Assembly: GCF_025211055.1 (NCBI RefSeq)
Contig: NZ_JAOARO010000057.1
Span: 220,540-284,539 of the forward strand
DNA length: 64,000 nucleotides
Direction: 5' to 3'
Source: Vallitalea sp.
GTDB lineage: Bacteria > Bacillota > Clostridia > Lachnospirales > Vallitaleaceae
Shown: one piece after another, positions 8,638 to 18,102 of the stretch
How the letters are laid out: each line of letters opens with the position of its first letter
Numbering within the stretch: position 1 is the first letter of the stretch
The notes under the pieces: generated by a model
What the model was told of the DNA's origin: nothing
The model's database searches: none
What the model saw: only the letters and a program-made list of their open reading frames with translations
Program-made: the position numbers and the translations under genes

Positions 8638-9630
8638 TTATTCATATAATAAAGCTTGTATATCATCTGAATCAATTGTTGTTTTATCATAATAATGAAA
8701 TCCTGTATCTATGTTCTTTTCTACTTCTTCACCATTAATAGCTTTTACAGCAGCTTCTACAGCTTTGTATCCAATACCGATTGGATCCTGTGTTACTGCT
8801 CCTGCTTGTTGACCATTTCTAATGGCTTCTTGTTGCTGCTTACCTGAATCATATCCTATTACTACGATATCTCCAACTTTATCAAGTTCATTTACTGCAT
8901 TGAGTACACCGATTATAGAACCTTCATTAGCACCAAACATACCTTTGATATTTGGATGAGCCTGAATAATTGATTTAGCTATATCTGTAGATTTTAATTG
9001 GTCTCCATCTCCATATTGAATATCTACGATTTTAATGTTCTTATACTTTTCTTCGATTCTGTTTTTGAAACCATCTCTTCTGTCTATACCAGTACGACTA
9101 GTCTGGTCATGAACAACTAATCCGATTTCACCTTCACCACCGATAAGTTCTGCCATTTTATCAGCCGCTTCTGCTGCTGCTGCAATATTATCAGTTGCCG
9201 CTGTAGCAATAGGAATTTCACTATCAACACCAGAGTCAAATCCTATAATAGGAATACCTCTTTCATCTGCTTGTTCTAGTAATGGTATAACCGCTTGACT
9301 ATCAAGTGCTGCTAAGCATATAGCACTAGGATTTTTACTCAATGCCGCTTCTAACATCTCGATCTGTTTATCAACCATAGCTTCTGATTCTGGACCTTCA
9401 AAAGTAATCTCTACGTTATAATCTTTTGCAGCATTTTCTGCTCCTAGTTTAACTGCTTGCCAGAATTGATGTTGGAAACCTTTTGATATTACAGGTATAT
9501 ATATCTTTTCTTCACTACTTGAATCACCATTGTCATTACCAGAATTACTAGGCTTTGTTTCCTTAGGACTACAACCTGCTATAACACCCATCATGCAAAT
9601 AATTAGTAATAATGAAATTAACTTCTTCAT
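8638..9630 (-). CDS. Ribose-type sugar-binding lipoprotein of ABC importer
   Basis: A 330-aa lipoprotein. The signal peptide ends in a lipobox (GVIAGC, Cys20 lipidated), followed by a Ser/Asn/Gly/Glu linker and a type I periplasmic-binding-protein fold with the features of the ribose/rhizopine family (AICLAALDSQAVIPLLEQA, GFDSGVDSE, IGYDSGKQQQEAI). It captures a sugar or related molecule at the outer membrane face and hands it to the permease encoded upstream. It is third in the operon after the ATPase and permease genes, has AAGGAGG before its ATG, and is followed by the terminator. The sugar cannot be told from sequence. Confidence 0.88.
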   Translation of the reverse strand: MKKLISLLLIICMMGVIAGCSPKETKPSNSGNDNGDSSSEEKIYIPVISKGFQHQFWQAVKLGAENAAKDYNVEITFEGPESEAMVDKQIEMLEAALSKNPSAICLAALDSQAVIPLLEQADERGIPIIGFDSGVDSEIPIATAATDNIAAAAEAADKMAELIGGEGEIGLVVHDQTSRTGIDRRDGFKNRIEEKYKNIKIVDIQYGDGDQLKSTDIAKSIIQAHPNIKGMFGANEGSIIGVLNAVNELDKVGDIVVIGYDSGKQQQEAIRNGQQAGAVTQDPIGIGYKAVEAAVKAINGEEVEKNIDTGFHYYDKTTIDSDDIQALLYE

Positions 9631-9660
9631 AAAACTCCTCCTTAAGATTAATTATATTTA

Positions 9661-10641
9661 TTATTTTTTATTTTTTCTAGCAACATCAGCAACTACCGCA
9701 ACAATTACAATAATTCCTGTAACCACTGTCTGCCACTCTTGTGGAACAGATAATATCCTTAGTCCATTAATCAACACACTCATAATAAATGCACCAATGA
9801 TAGTCCCTAAAATGGTTCCTTTACCTCCACTAAGTGACGTTCCACCAATAACTACCGCTGCAATGGCGTCTAGCTCATATCCTTGACCTAATGCTGGATG
9901 AGCTGAGTTAAGTCTTGCAGCCATCAAGATTCCTGCTACACCACAAAAAGCTCCAGTTAGTGTATGTATAATTATGAGCCATTTATCAGTATTGATTCCT
10001 GATAATCTTGTAGCTTCTTCATTGCTGCCGATAGCAAAAGTGTATCTTCCAAGTAATGTTTTATTTAATAGAATGCCACCGATACCTGCAACTACGAATA
10101 GAATAATAACCGCATTAGGTATTCCCAAAATTGTACCAGTAGATATATCTGAGAATTTATCTATAAATACTCCTTTGGCACCAGTAAAATATATTGGTTT
10201 GGCATTAGATATAACAAGAGATAATCCCTTGGTTATCATCATCATTCCTAATGTAGCAATAAATGCAGGTATTCGAAATTTTGCAACATTGAAACCATTA
10301 ATAAATCCGCATAAACTTCCTGCCAATATCGCTCCTAGAAGACCTAACCATATAGGTAGCCCCCACATAGATATTATTACTCCAGCGATTACTGAAGAAA
10401 ATGTCATAACCGTTCCGATTGATAAGTCAATCCCACCAGTTATAATAACAAAAGTAACTCCCACAGCTAATACACCGTTAACCGCAGTTGCTAGCAATAT
10501 ACCTTTTATATTCGTTCCAGTAAAAAAGTTAGGTGATGCAATAGAAAAAATAATTAATAGCAATATTAGACTACTAAATGCCAATATTTTTTGCGTAGTA
10601 TTTGAATTAAATAATTTTTCCTTTAATCCAATTTTATCCAT
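9661..10641 (-). CDS. Ribose-type ABC sugar permease
   Basis: A 326-aa integral membrane protein of the RbsC family with about eight to ten hydrophobic segments. The conserved GGIDLSIGTVM motif near residue 70 and the cytoplasmic loop GSNEEATRLSGI (about 200-212) that contacts the ATPase are visible, as is AAVVIGGTSLSGGKG. It forms the homodimeric channel of the importer with the ATPase encoded just upstream and the lipoprotein just downstream, and is co-transcribed with both. Confidence 0.9.
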   Translation of the reverse strand: MDKIGLKEKLFNSNTTQKILAFSSLILLLIIFSIASPNFFTGTNIKGILLATAVNGVLAVGVTFVIITGGIDLSIGTVMTFSSVIAGVIISMWGLPIWLGLLGAILAGSLCGFINGFNVAKFRIPAFIATLGMMMITKGLSLVISNAKPIYFTGAKGVFIDKFSDISTGTILGIPNAVIILFVVAGIGGILLNKTLLGRYTFAIGSNEEATRLSGINTDKWLIIIHTLTGAFCGVAGILMAARLNSAHPALGQGYELDAIAAVVIGGTSLSGGKGTILGTIIGAFIMSVLINGLRILSVPQEWQTVVTGIIVIVAVVADVARKNKK

Positions 10642-10694
10642 TTCTCTACCTCCACATAATTATTAGTTAGCTTATTATAATCTTATAAGTATAT

Positions 10695-12188
10695 CTATCT
10701 TGCAGTTGCATACTGCATAATCTTTTCTTGGGTAGCTTCTTCGTTACTAAGCTCACCTGTTATTCTTCCTTCACACATTACAATGATTCTATGACTCATT
10801 CTAAGTATCTCAGGTAGTTCTGAAGAGATCATAATAATTGATTTCCCCTGACTTGCTAGTTCATTAAGAAGCTTATATATCTCACCTTTCGCTCCAATAT
10901 CAATACCTCTAGTTGGTTCATCGAATATTAAGATATCACAATCTCTAGTTAGCCATTTTCCTATGACAACTTTTTGTTGATTACCTCCAGATAAGTTCTT
11001 AACTTTTTGAGAAATACCTGGTGTTTTTATTGCTAATTCCTTGACTCTTTCAGTAGCTGATTCAGAAGTTTTGATAGACTTCACAAACCCTATTGGATTA
11101 GTATAATCACTGAAATTAGCCATAACTATGTTGGTTTCAATATCAATCCCTAATACAAGACCATATCTCTTTCGATCCTCTGATAAATACCCAATACCAT
11201 TTTTTACTGCATCTTTTGGTGATTTTATTTGTATCTTTTTATTATTCAGTATAATTTCTCCTGAATCTTTTTTATCAGCTCCAAATATTGCTCTAGCTAC
11301 TTCTGTTCTTCCTGCTCCCATCAAACCTGCAAATCCTAGTATTTCTCCTTTCTTCAACTGAAAGCTTACATCTTTCACTTTATTACCTTGATTTAGGTTA
11401 TTGACTTCCAATATAACTTCATCTGAAGGGGTAATTTCTTCAGGGGCAGATACGTATAACTCACGCCCTACCATCATATTAATGATTTTATCAATAGTTA
11501 CCTCATTCATATTTTTTGTATCAATATAACTTCCATCACGCATTACTGTAACTCTATCGCATATTTGCTTTAACTCTTCCATTCTATGGGATATGTAAAC
11601 TATCCCTACACCTTTTTCCTTTAACCCTTTGATAATACTAAAAAGTTCTTCAATCTCCAGTTCCGTTAATGCAGCAGTTGGTTCATCCATGATGAGTACG
11701 TCTGAATTATAGGATAATGCTTTTGCAATTTCCACCATTTGCTGTTTGGCTACTGATAGATTCTCTACCTTTTCTTCTGGACTAATATTAAGGTTCATTT
11801 GATTCAATAATTCATTTGCCTTATCATTGATTTCCTTATTGTCCAAAAATAGATTCAAACACTTCTTAGGTTCTTTCCCAATAAATATATTTTGAGCTAC
11901 TGTCAAATCAGGCATAAGATTCAACTCTTGATGGATTATACTTATACCTAAATCCCTAGCCATTCTAGGATTAGTGATATTTATCTCTTCACCTTTATAA
12001 AAAATTTTTCCTGCATCTTTTTTATGAACACCTGTCAGAATTTTCATTAGTGTTGATTTTCCTGCTCCATTTTCTCCTATTAACGCATGAATCTCTCCTT
12101 TTAATAATTGAAATCTACAATTATCAAGAGCCTTTACACCTGGGAAACTTTTATCTATGCCTTCCATTAAAACCAACGAATCCTCCAT
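10695..12188 (-). CDS. Ribose-type ABC sugar importer ATPase, two ATPase domains
   Basis: A 497-aa RbsA/MglA-type protein with two fused nucleotide-binding domains. The first has Walker [10 protein letters not shown], signature LSVAKQQM and Walker [11 protein letters not shown]. The second has the family's degenerate first motif (GLMGAGRTE), LSGGNQQK and [11 protein letters not shown]. It powers sugar uptake through the RbsC-like permease. It is first in the operon; GGAGATAA precedes its ATG, and 12189-12400 must hold the promoter. No specific operator was found there. Confidence 0.92.
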   Translation of the reverse strand: MEDSLVLMEGIDKSFPGVKALDNCRFQLLKGEIHALIGENGAGKSTLMKILTGVHKKDAGKIFYKGEEINITNPRMARDLGISIIHQELNLMPDLTVAQNIFIGKEPKKCLNLFLDNKEINDKANELLNQMNLNISPEEKVENLSVAKQQMVEIAKALSYNSDVLIMDEPTAALTELEIEELFSIIKGLKEKGVGIVYISHRMEELKQICDRVTVMRDGSYIDTKNMNEVTIDKIINMMVGRELYVSAPEEITPSDEVILEVNNLNQGNKVKDVSFQLKKGEILGFAGLMGAGRTEVARAIFGADKKDSGEIILNNKKIQIKSPKDAVKNGIGYLSEDRKRYGLVLGIDIETNIVMANFSDYTNPIGFVKSIKTSESATERVKELAIKTPGISQKVKNLSGGNQQKVVIGKWLTRDCDILIFDEPTRGIDIGAKGEIYKLLNELASQGKSIIMISSELPEILRMSHRIIVMCEGRITGELSNEEATQEKIMQYATAR

Positions 12189-12400
12189 ATTACTTATCTC
12201 CTTTCATTTTTATCTTGAATTACGAGATAAATGCAGGACTTATATTTATTCTCGTTATTTGAAACATTAATTACAGGAAATTTATAATAAGATTATATAA
12301 TTATTTCTTGCAAAAAAAATTGAATATTCTACTCCAAAAGTTAAAATTCGTGCACACAAAAAAAGCTACGTCTCATCTTCCATAGCACTTTCCTATAATA

Positions 12401-12445
12401 AAAAAATCACCCTATATAATATATAATATAAGGCGATTTTTTTTT
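12401..12445 (-). terminator. Intrinsic terminator after sensor-operon binding protein
   Basis: On the minus strand an AATCGCCTTATA / TATAGGGTGATT stem with wobble pairs and an AT loop is followed by a T run, starting 5 bases after the stop of the anchored binding protein. It separates the sensing operon from the importer operon. Flanking A and T runs on both sides could let it work in both directions. Confidence 0.75.
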
Positions 12446-12449
12446 ATAT

Positions 12450-13445
12450 CTATTTGTTCTCAAATGAAAACAATAATTTTTGATTTTCTGGTGTATACAA
12501 GTTATTTTTATCTATAAGTATTGCTCCAGTATCAATTACTTCTGGTTTTTTTTCTCTATTGGCTATTCTAACAGCTTCTTTTATTCCTTGATATCCCATA
12601 TTAAAAGGTTTCTGAACCACTATCTTATCGATAATACCCGATTCTATTCTACTTACTATCTCTTCATTAGAATCAAATCCTACTACTACAACTTTATCTT
12701 TTAATCCTAATTCTTCTATGGCTCTCCCAATTCCTACCATACATATTTCATTTGCACCAAATATTGCTATTGTATCAGGATATTTTTCTAATATTTCTTT
12801 TGTTTTTTCATAAGCAATATCTATTGAACCATTACTATACCAAGTCTCTTTAATAAGATCAATATTAGGATATTCTTTTAGAACTTCTCGAAAACCTGCC
12901 TCTCGTTCAATTGATGTTGATGTTCCGTATACATATGACATAACAGCCACTCTGCCTTTCTTATCTATCATATTAGCTAACTCTTTTGCTATGGTTTTAG
13001 CTGCTCCAATATTATTAGTGCCAATAAAACTATGATTAGTATCAATATCCACTTGCGAATCAATAGTAATCAGTGTTATTCCATTGGATATGACCTCTTG
13101 TCCTACTTCACGTAATTTCTTGTAATCTGTAGCTGCTAAGACTATTGCTGTAGGCTTTCGCTTAATGGCATCTCTTATCAATTTGATTTGCTCATCAACT
13201 TGAGTTTCATTTTCAGGACCAGTGAATACAACATCAACATCTAATTCAGTAGCTGCTACATCGGCTCCCATCTTTACTATTTCCCAGAATTCAAAACCTT
13301 CACTTGGCTTACTGGACTTAACAATCATATATACTACAGGCTTCTTTTTGGCATGATGTTTAAATGACTTTGCCAAATCAAACCCTATTATCAATAACAT
13401 CGCTAATAAAATACAAATACTTAAAGGTACTATATATTTTTTCAA
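12450..13445 (-). CDS. Membrane-anchored sugar-binding protein paired with YesM-type kinase
   Basis: A 331-aa periplasmic-binding-protein-fold protein related to the importer lipoprotein at 8638-9630, sharing the spacing and motifs (FTGPENETQVDEQI, IVLAATDYKKL, GFDSNEEIV). It carries an uncleaved N-terminal membrane helix (about 5-25) without a lipobox cysteine. It overlaps the sensor kinase stop by 4 bases. In Clostridia such proteins beside YesM-type kinases act as ligand-binding partners that report the sugar to the kinase, so a sensing role is likelier than transport. It is last in its operon and followed by a terminator. Confidence 0.82.
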   Translation of the reverse strand: MKKYIVPLSICILLAMLLIIGFDLAKSFKHHAKKKPVVYMIVKSSKPSEGFEFWEIVKMGADVAATELDVDVVFTGPENETQVDEQIKLIRDAIKRKPTAIVLAATDYKKLREVGQEVISNGITLITIDSQVDIDTNHSFIGTNNIGAAKTIAKELANMIDKKGRVAVMSYVYGTSTSIEREAGFREVLKEYPNIDLIKETWYSNGSIDIAYEKTKEILEKYPDTIAIFGANEICMVGIGRAIEELGLKDKVVVVGFDSNEEIVSRIESGIIDKIVVQKPFNMGYQGIKEAVRIANREKKPEVIDTGAILIDKNNLYTPENQKLLFSFENK

Positions 13446-15235
13446 ATGTTATCTCCTCCTAAAATTGAAATATTGGGTAACCAAGCTTTAACCGTAGTTC
13501 CTTCATATATCTCACTCTCAATCTCAAGTCCATAATCTTCACCATAATACAACTTTATTCTATTATCAACATTCCTAACTCCTACACCACCTAGTTTTTT
13601 CTCTTTTGGTAACTCTTGATTTTTGCTGAACAGTAGTTTGATTTCTTGTTGGCTCATACCAACCCCATCATCAGCAATTGTTATTAATATCTTATTATCA
13701 TATTTTTTTACACTTATATCTATCATACCACCACCATGAACATTTTTAATTCCGTGATAGATAGCATTTTCTACTATAGGTTGTATTATAAGCTTGATAA
13801 TCTTATTCTGTTTAATATCTTCCTCTACATCAATATGATAATCCAGATGGTCTCCATACCTTATCTTCTGTATCTTCAAATAATTCTCTACGTGTTCAAT
13901 CTCTTCAGCTACAGTTATATATTGCGCTCCTTTACTTATACTAATCCTAAACAATTTCGCTAGAGCTGAGGTCATAATCACTACCCCCTTATAATTCTTT
14001 GATTCAGCCATCCATATGATTGAATCCAGAGTATTATATAGAAAATGTGGATTTATCTGAGCCTGTAATGCTCTTAATTCATTTTTCCTCTTATTTTTCT
14101 CTACCTTCTTATTTTGATTAACTAGATTATTAATTCTGTTTGTCATAAGATTAAAAGCTTTTGCTAGTTCTCCTATTTCATTATCGTTTTTTATATCTAT
14201 GGATACATCAAGATTACCTTCTTCTACTTGATGCATGGTATTAACTAATTTCTTGATTGGATAGAGAATACTTCTTGATATCAGTACAGATATAAATATA
14301 GATATAAAAATAGCAAGAGTTCCCATAATAAAAAAGAATCGATCCAAATTAGGTTTATAGGATAATATATCCTCCATATATACTGAACTAACTACTTTCC
14401 ATCCTGAATATTTGGATGTGGTAATCGTATACTGCTTCTTTTTTCTATCCTCTATTACTGTCTTGGTACCGTCCTCAGAGTTCAATATGGTATCCATATC
14501 TTCAGATTTCAAACCACTGTACAAAAGTTGTTGTTTTGGATGATAGACTATATCTCCATTATTATCTACAATGAACACGTACCCTTTTTGTCCTAATTTA
14601 ATTGAGCTAACCATATCAATGATAAGATTATAATTTATATCAACAAGAAGAACTCCCAGATTTTCTTCATAATATGGACTTTTCAGTAATGTACTACATG
14701 AAACAACCCATTTATATCTTGATTCAAACAATCTTTGGATATGGGATTCTGATACAACGAATTTCTCTTCATTCTTAGCCTTCCTATACCACTCAAAGTC
14801 TTCAAAATTAATATTATCTTTTAGTTTCAGATGTAGATTATTGTGAAATACTCTACCTTTATTAGAGATGAAAACAATATTAATAATGTCATTTCTTGAT
14901 TCAACGTATGTATTCAAATCTGATATTATATCTTTCTCCAGTTCTTGATTTTCAGTTCTTACATACTCGTTTAAATCATTATTATATCGTATATTCTCAG
15001 CAATGGTTTCTACTGTTCTAAGATAATAATCAATATCATTATTAACTTGTTTCACTAATTGATAAACATATTCGTTTGTGTTTTCTTCTACAACTGTACC
15101 TGTTATATGATAAGACAAAAAAGCTATGGTGCATATTATGAAAAATATTAATATAGAAAATGAAAATGTTATAAGTACCTGAATACTTTTCAAATTATAT
15201 CTATCAATTAATTTGACAATTAGATTCTTCAACAT
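13442..15235 (-). CDS. YesM-type sensor histidine kinase
   Basis: A 597-aa membrane kinase. Transmembrane helices at about 18-40 and 300-322 flank an extracellular Cache-type sensor domain, followed by a HAMP linker (about 322-375), the His_kinase domain with the phospho-acceptor in QINPHFLYN, and a C-terminal ATPase with the N box QPIVENAIYHG and G boxes DDGVGM and GGVGVRNV. It phosphorylates the AraC-type regulator encoded just upstream, with which it overlaps by 32 bases. The anchored binding protein downstream probably supplies the ligand signal. The nearby importer is the obvious target of this system. Confidence 0.9.
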   Translation of the reverse strand: MLKNLIVKLIDRYNLKSIQVLITFSFSILIFFIICTIAFLSYHITGTVVEENTNEYVYQLVKQVNNDIDYYLRTVETIAENIRYNNDLNEYVRTENQELEKDIISDLNTYVESRNDIINIVFISNKGRVFHNNLHLKLKDNINFEDFEWYRKAKNEEKFVVSESHIQRLFESRYKWVVSCSTLLKSPYYEENLGVLLVDINYNLIIDMVSSIKLGQKGYVFIVDNNGDIVYHPKQQLLYSGLKSEDMDTILNSEDGTKTVIEDRKKKQYTITTSKYSGWKVVSSVYMEDILSYKPNLDRFFFIMGTLAIFISIFISVLISRSILYPIKKLVNTMHQVEEGNLDVSIDIKNDNEIGELAKAFNLMTNRINNLVNQNKKVEKNKRKNELRALQAQINPHFLYNTLDSIIWMAESKNYKGVVIMTSALAKLFRISISKGAQYITVAEEIEHVENYLKIQKIRYGDHLDYHIDVEEDIKQNKIIKLIIQPIVENAIYHGIKNVHGGGMIDISVKKYDNKILITIADDGVGMSQQEIKLLFSKNQELPKEKKLGGVGVRNVDNRIKLYYGEDYGLEIESEIYEGTTVKAWLPNISILGGDNI

Positions 15236-16847
15236 TCCACCTCTTTTTTCTATACTGTGTTGGTTTCACTCCTATATTCTTCTTAAAATTATAGCTAAAG
15301 TAATGAGGATCTTCATATCCAACTTTTTCAGATATTTCATAAACTTTATAATCTGAATTTATCAGTAAATCTTTAGCTTTTTCCATTCTTACTTTTGTCA
15401 GATACTGCATGAACGTTTGATTTGTCTCTATTTTGAAAATTCGACTAAAATAACTTGAACTTATATTAAGATGATTACATATCATATTTATATCGAGACT
15501 TTTGTTTTGATAATTATTATAAATGAATTGAAATGCTTTCTGCATCTGAGAGGTTTTTATATCTATTCGTTCTTTGTTTATTTCATTAGATAAATTCTTA
15601 CATAACTTTTTGTAATAGGTCTTTACTTCATCTATTTTTTCTTTTCCAAATACTTCATTGAATTGATTAAAATCAATTATTACATCATTAGGTGATCCAC
15701 TAAAAATATCTTCATAAGCCTTTAATATTGTAGTTGTTATCTTAAGAAGTATTGTTCTAAATTGTGATATATGAACATTGGAAAATATTATGATACTAAA
15801 TATATAATCAATGATTTTATCTGTTTTATTTCCACCTATTTTTATGGCATATTCTAATTCTCTAAGATATTCGTCAATTTTATGATAAGAGAATGATGAA
15901 GTCTTTTCAACATCCATTTTATAAATTATCTTATTACTTCCATTTAATACCCTATATTCTAAAGCATTCAAAGCATCTTTATATGAGAAATGCAAATCCT
16001 GCAATTCAGAATAGTTGTCACCCACACCAATATACATACCTATGTTATAGAATTTTTCAACACATACTATAATTTTATTCATTATCTCATCAATAGTATC
16101 TCGAAACTCTATTTCGTCTTGTTCATTATTAACAAAAAATATTATTATTTGGTCGTCATTCCCTAGTATACATATATTCTGATCATCGTTAGTTAATACT
16201 TCATTACAAATGTTTAGTATAGCAAATTCTAATAATTGATAATCACAATCCCAGTTTGAATTAGCTATATCTTTTATATTCTCTGGTTGTAATACTGCTA
16301 CAATATATTTAGTTCCTTCTAGTTTGATATCAAGATTATTGATTTTCTCTCTGATTATATTGGAATTAATTTTATTGTATAATAAATTCATCAAGAATTT
16401 ATCTCTAAGAATGTCTTTATTGGTTTCTACTTGTTTTTTCAATGCTATTAGATCTCTCTTCTTAGCGAATTTATTATCCAATTCATTTTTTATTTCTATA
16501 AGCATTTTTGTAAATTCATCTGCAGTTATTGGTTTTAATAAGTAATGGTCAACACCTATTTCTACTGCTTTTTGTGCATATTCAAACTCATTATATCCAG
16601 TAATGATAACTATTTTTACAGTGGGCAATATTTTTTTTGCTTCATTGGAAAGCTCTAAACCATCCATAAAAGGCATACATATATCCGTCAAAATAACATC
16701 TATCTGATTATTTTCTATATATGCTAGCCCATCTTGTCCATCACTAGAAACATAGACTAGTTCATAACCTAATTCTTCCCATTTAATAATATTACATATA
16801 GCATTTCTAACAGGTATTTCATCTTCGACAATAATTATTTTATACAT
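15204..16847 (-). CDS. YesN-type response regulator with AraC DNA-binding domain
   Basis: A 547-aa regulator. The receiver domain is at 1-120 with acidic residues E8, D9 and phospho-acceptor D55 in VILTDICMP, the threonine/lysine switch region later (KPIT). A long middle segment of about 300 aa follows, then a C-terminal AraC/XylS domain with two helix-turn-helices (about 440-540; NHLNISSSYFSRIF, VGYEDPHYFSYNFKK). It is partner to the YesM-type kinase downstream and probably activates the sugar importer operon at 12188. AGGAGAGG precedes its ATG, 46 bases after the LacI gene. Confidence 0.92.
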   Translation of the reverse strand: MYKIIIVEDEIPVRNAICNIIKWEELGYELVYVSSDGQDGLAYIENNQIDVILTDICMPFMDGLELSNEAKKILPTVKIVIITGYNEFEYAQKAVEIGVDHYLLKPITADEFTKMLIEIKNELDNKFAKKRDLIALKKQVETNKDILRDKFLMNLLYNKINSNIIREKINNLDIKLEGTKYIVAVLQPENIKDIANSNWDCDYQLLEFAILNICNEVLTNDDQNICILGNDDQIIIFFVNNEQDEIEFRDTIDEIMNKIIVCVEKFYNIGMYIGVGDNYSELQDLHFSYKDALNALEYRVLNGSNKIIYKMDVEKTSSFSYHKIDEYLRELEYAIKIGGNKTDKIIDYIFSIIIFSNVHISQFRTILLKITTTILKAYEDIFSGSPNDVIIDFNQFNEVFGKEKIDEVKTYYKKLCKNLSNEINKERIDIKTSQMQKAFQFIYNNYQNKSLDINMICNHLNISSSYFSRIFKIETNQTFMQYLTKVRMEKAKDLLINSDYKVYEISEKVGYEDPHYFSYNFKKNIGVKPTQYRKKRWNVEESNCQIN

Positions 16848-16893
16848 ACCTCTCCTCCTAAGATATATATTTGTATTTACCTTAATATTTATA

Positions 16894-17904
16894 CTATTTG
16901 TTTATTCTTTTTACAGATTCTCTAACGATAAGATTTGTTGGAATTTTAATATTTGGTTTCTCTTTATTATTTTTCTCTATCATATTAATCAAGTTCTCAG
17001 CAGCTATTTTCCCTTTTGCAATGATATCCTGATTGATAGTTGTAAGCTTTGGATTTACAAGTCTTGATAAATAAACATTGTCAAATCCAATTACTGAAAT
17101 ATCTTCAGGCATATTATAACCTTTACTTCTTAATAATTCCATAATTTCAATAGCTAATATGTCCGCACTAACACAGATACCAGTTTTATTCTTAACAAAA
17201 TTAAGTATCTTGTTCTCACATTCTTTACCCATAGGATCAAATTTGACTAATTCTAATACACTCTCTGAATAATCAAATGGCAAATTATTACTTTCAAGAG
17301 CATCCTTGAATCCATTAAGTCTCATACTTATAACACTTGGATAATCTATATGATATGATATAAAACCTATTGATTCATGTCCCATTTCTAATAGATAGCT
17401 AGCAGCTTTAAATTCCCCTTGATAATCTTCTGAACCAATATTTATGTATTTAAGCTCTTCATAATAGGTATCAATAAAAACTGCGGGAACATTATTGAAC
17501 TTTTCCAGCTGTGGAAGTTGATACCCTATAAGACTAAGTATTATAAATCCATCAACACTCCAATTTCTCATTAATTCATAGATTTCTTCGTAATTATCTA
17601 TTGATTTTATCATGAGATCATATTTCTTAGCAGCAACAATCTTCTCGATACCTGTTAATATTTGAGAGTGAAAAGGGTCTTGCATAAATCCTTCTGTTGT
17701 TTTTGGAAATATGACTCCGATTATTTTTGATGAATTATTTGCAAGGGCTCTAGCATTTTTATTAGGAACATATCCTGATTCTTTTATTGCTTTTTGGACT
17801 TTATCAATAGTTTTCTGTGAAACTTTATGATAGTTACTATTAATAACATTGGAAACTGTAGTAGGAGTAACTCCTACAGCATTAGCAATATCTTTTATAG
17901 TCAT
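16894..17904 (-). CDS. LacI-family transcriptional repressor
   Basis: A 336-aa LacI/GalR regulator with the N-terminal helix-turn-helix (TIKDIANAVGVTPTTVSNVI), hinge helix region ending KNARALA, and a sugar-binding core of the periplasmic-binding fold (GVIFPKTTEGF, GFDNVYLSRLV). It likely represses the sugar genes downstream until the sugar binds. A symmetric 14-bp LacI-type operator with central CG lies 69 bases upstream of its start, pointing to autoregulation. It heads the unit that continues with the YesN/YesM pair. Confidence 0.92.
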   Translation of the reverse strand: MTIKDIANAVGVTPTTVSNVINSNYHKVSQKTIDKVQKAIKESGYVPNKNARALANNSSKIIGVIFPKTTEGFMQDPFHSQILTGIEKIVAAKKYDLMIKSIDNYEEIYELMRNWSVDGFIILSLIGYQLPQLEKFNNVPAVFIDTYYEELKYINIGSEDYQGEFKAASYLLEMGHESIGFISYHIDYPSVISMRLNGFKDALESNNLPFDYSESVLELVKFDPMGKECENKILNFVKNKTGICVSADILAIEIMELLRSKGYNMPEDISVIGFDNVYLSRLVNPKLTTINQDIIAKGKIAAENLINMIEKNNKEKPNIKIPTNLIVRESVKRINK

Positions 17905-17972
17905 ATATTTTTTCCCTTCATTGATTTATATATATGATAGTATAGCTAAACTTAACATATGTCAAGTAATTT

Positions 17973-17986
17973 GTTTATCGCTAAAC
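17973..17986. promoter_or_regulatory. Putative LacI-family operator
   Basis: GTTTATCGCTAAAC is a near-perfect palindrome around a central CG, the typical form of LacI-family sites. It sits upstream of the LacI gene at 17904. No second copy was found upstream of the importer (12189-12400). Confidence 0.6.
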
Positions 17987-18044
17987 CATAGTTTTTTTTA
18001 GCATAAAAAAATCATTTATCATTTGTATAATCTCTTATACACAA

Positions 18045-18079
18045 AAAATTCCTACAGTGATATATGTTGTAGGAATTTT
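18045..18079 (-). terminator. Intrinsic terminator of giant SLH protein gene
   Basis: A perfect 12-bp stem AAAATTCCTACA / TGTAGGAATTTT with an 11-base loop; on the minus strand it ends in a T run. It lies 24 bases after the giant gene's stop. Confidence 0.88.
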
Positions 18080-18102
18080 ATTATAATTAGATGTAATCAT
18101 TT

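Noticed and set aside
9974..10666. 230-aa plus-strand frame opposite the sugar permease
   Set aside because: Mirror of a strongly conserved permease; Pro/Asn-rich shadow typical of antisense frames.
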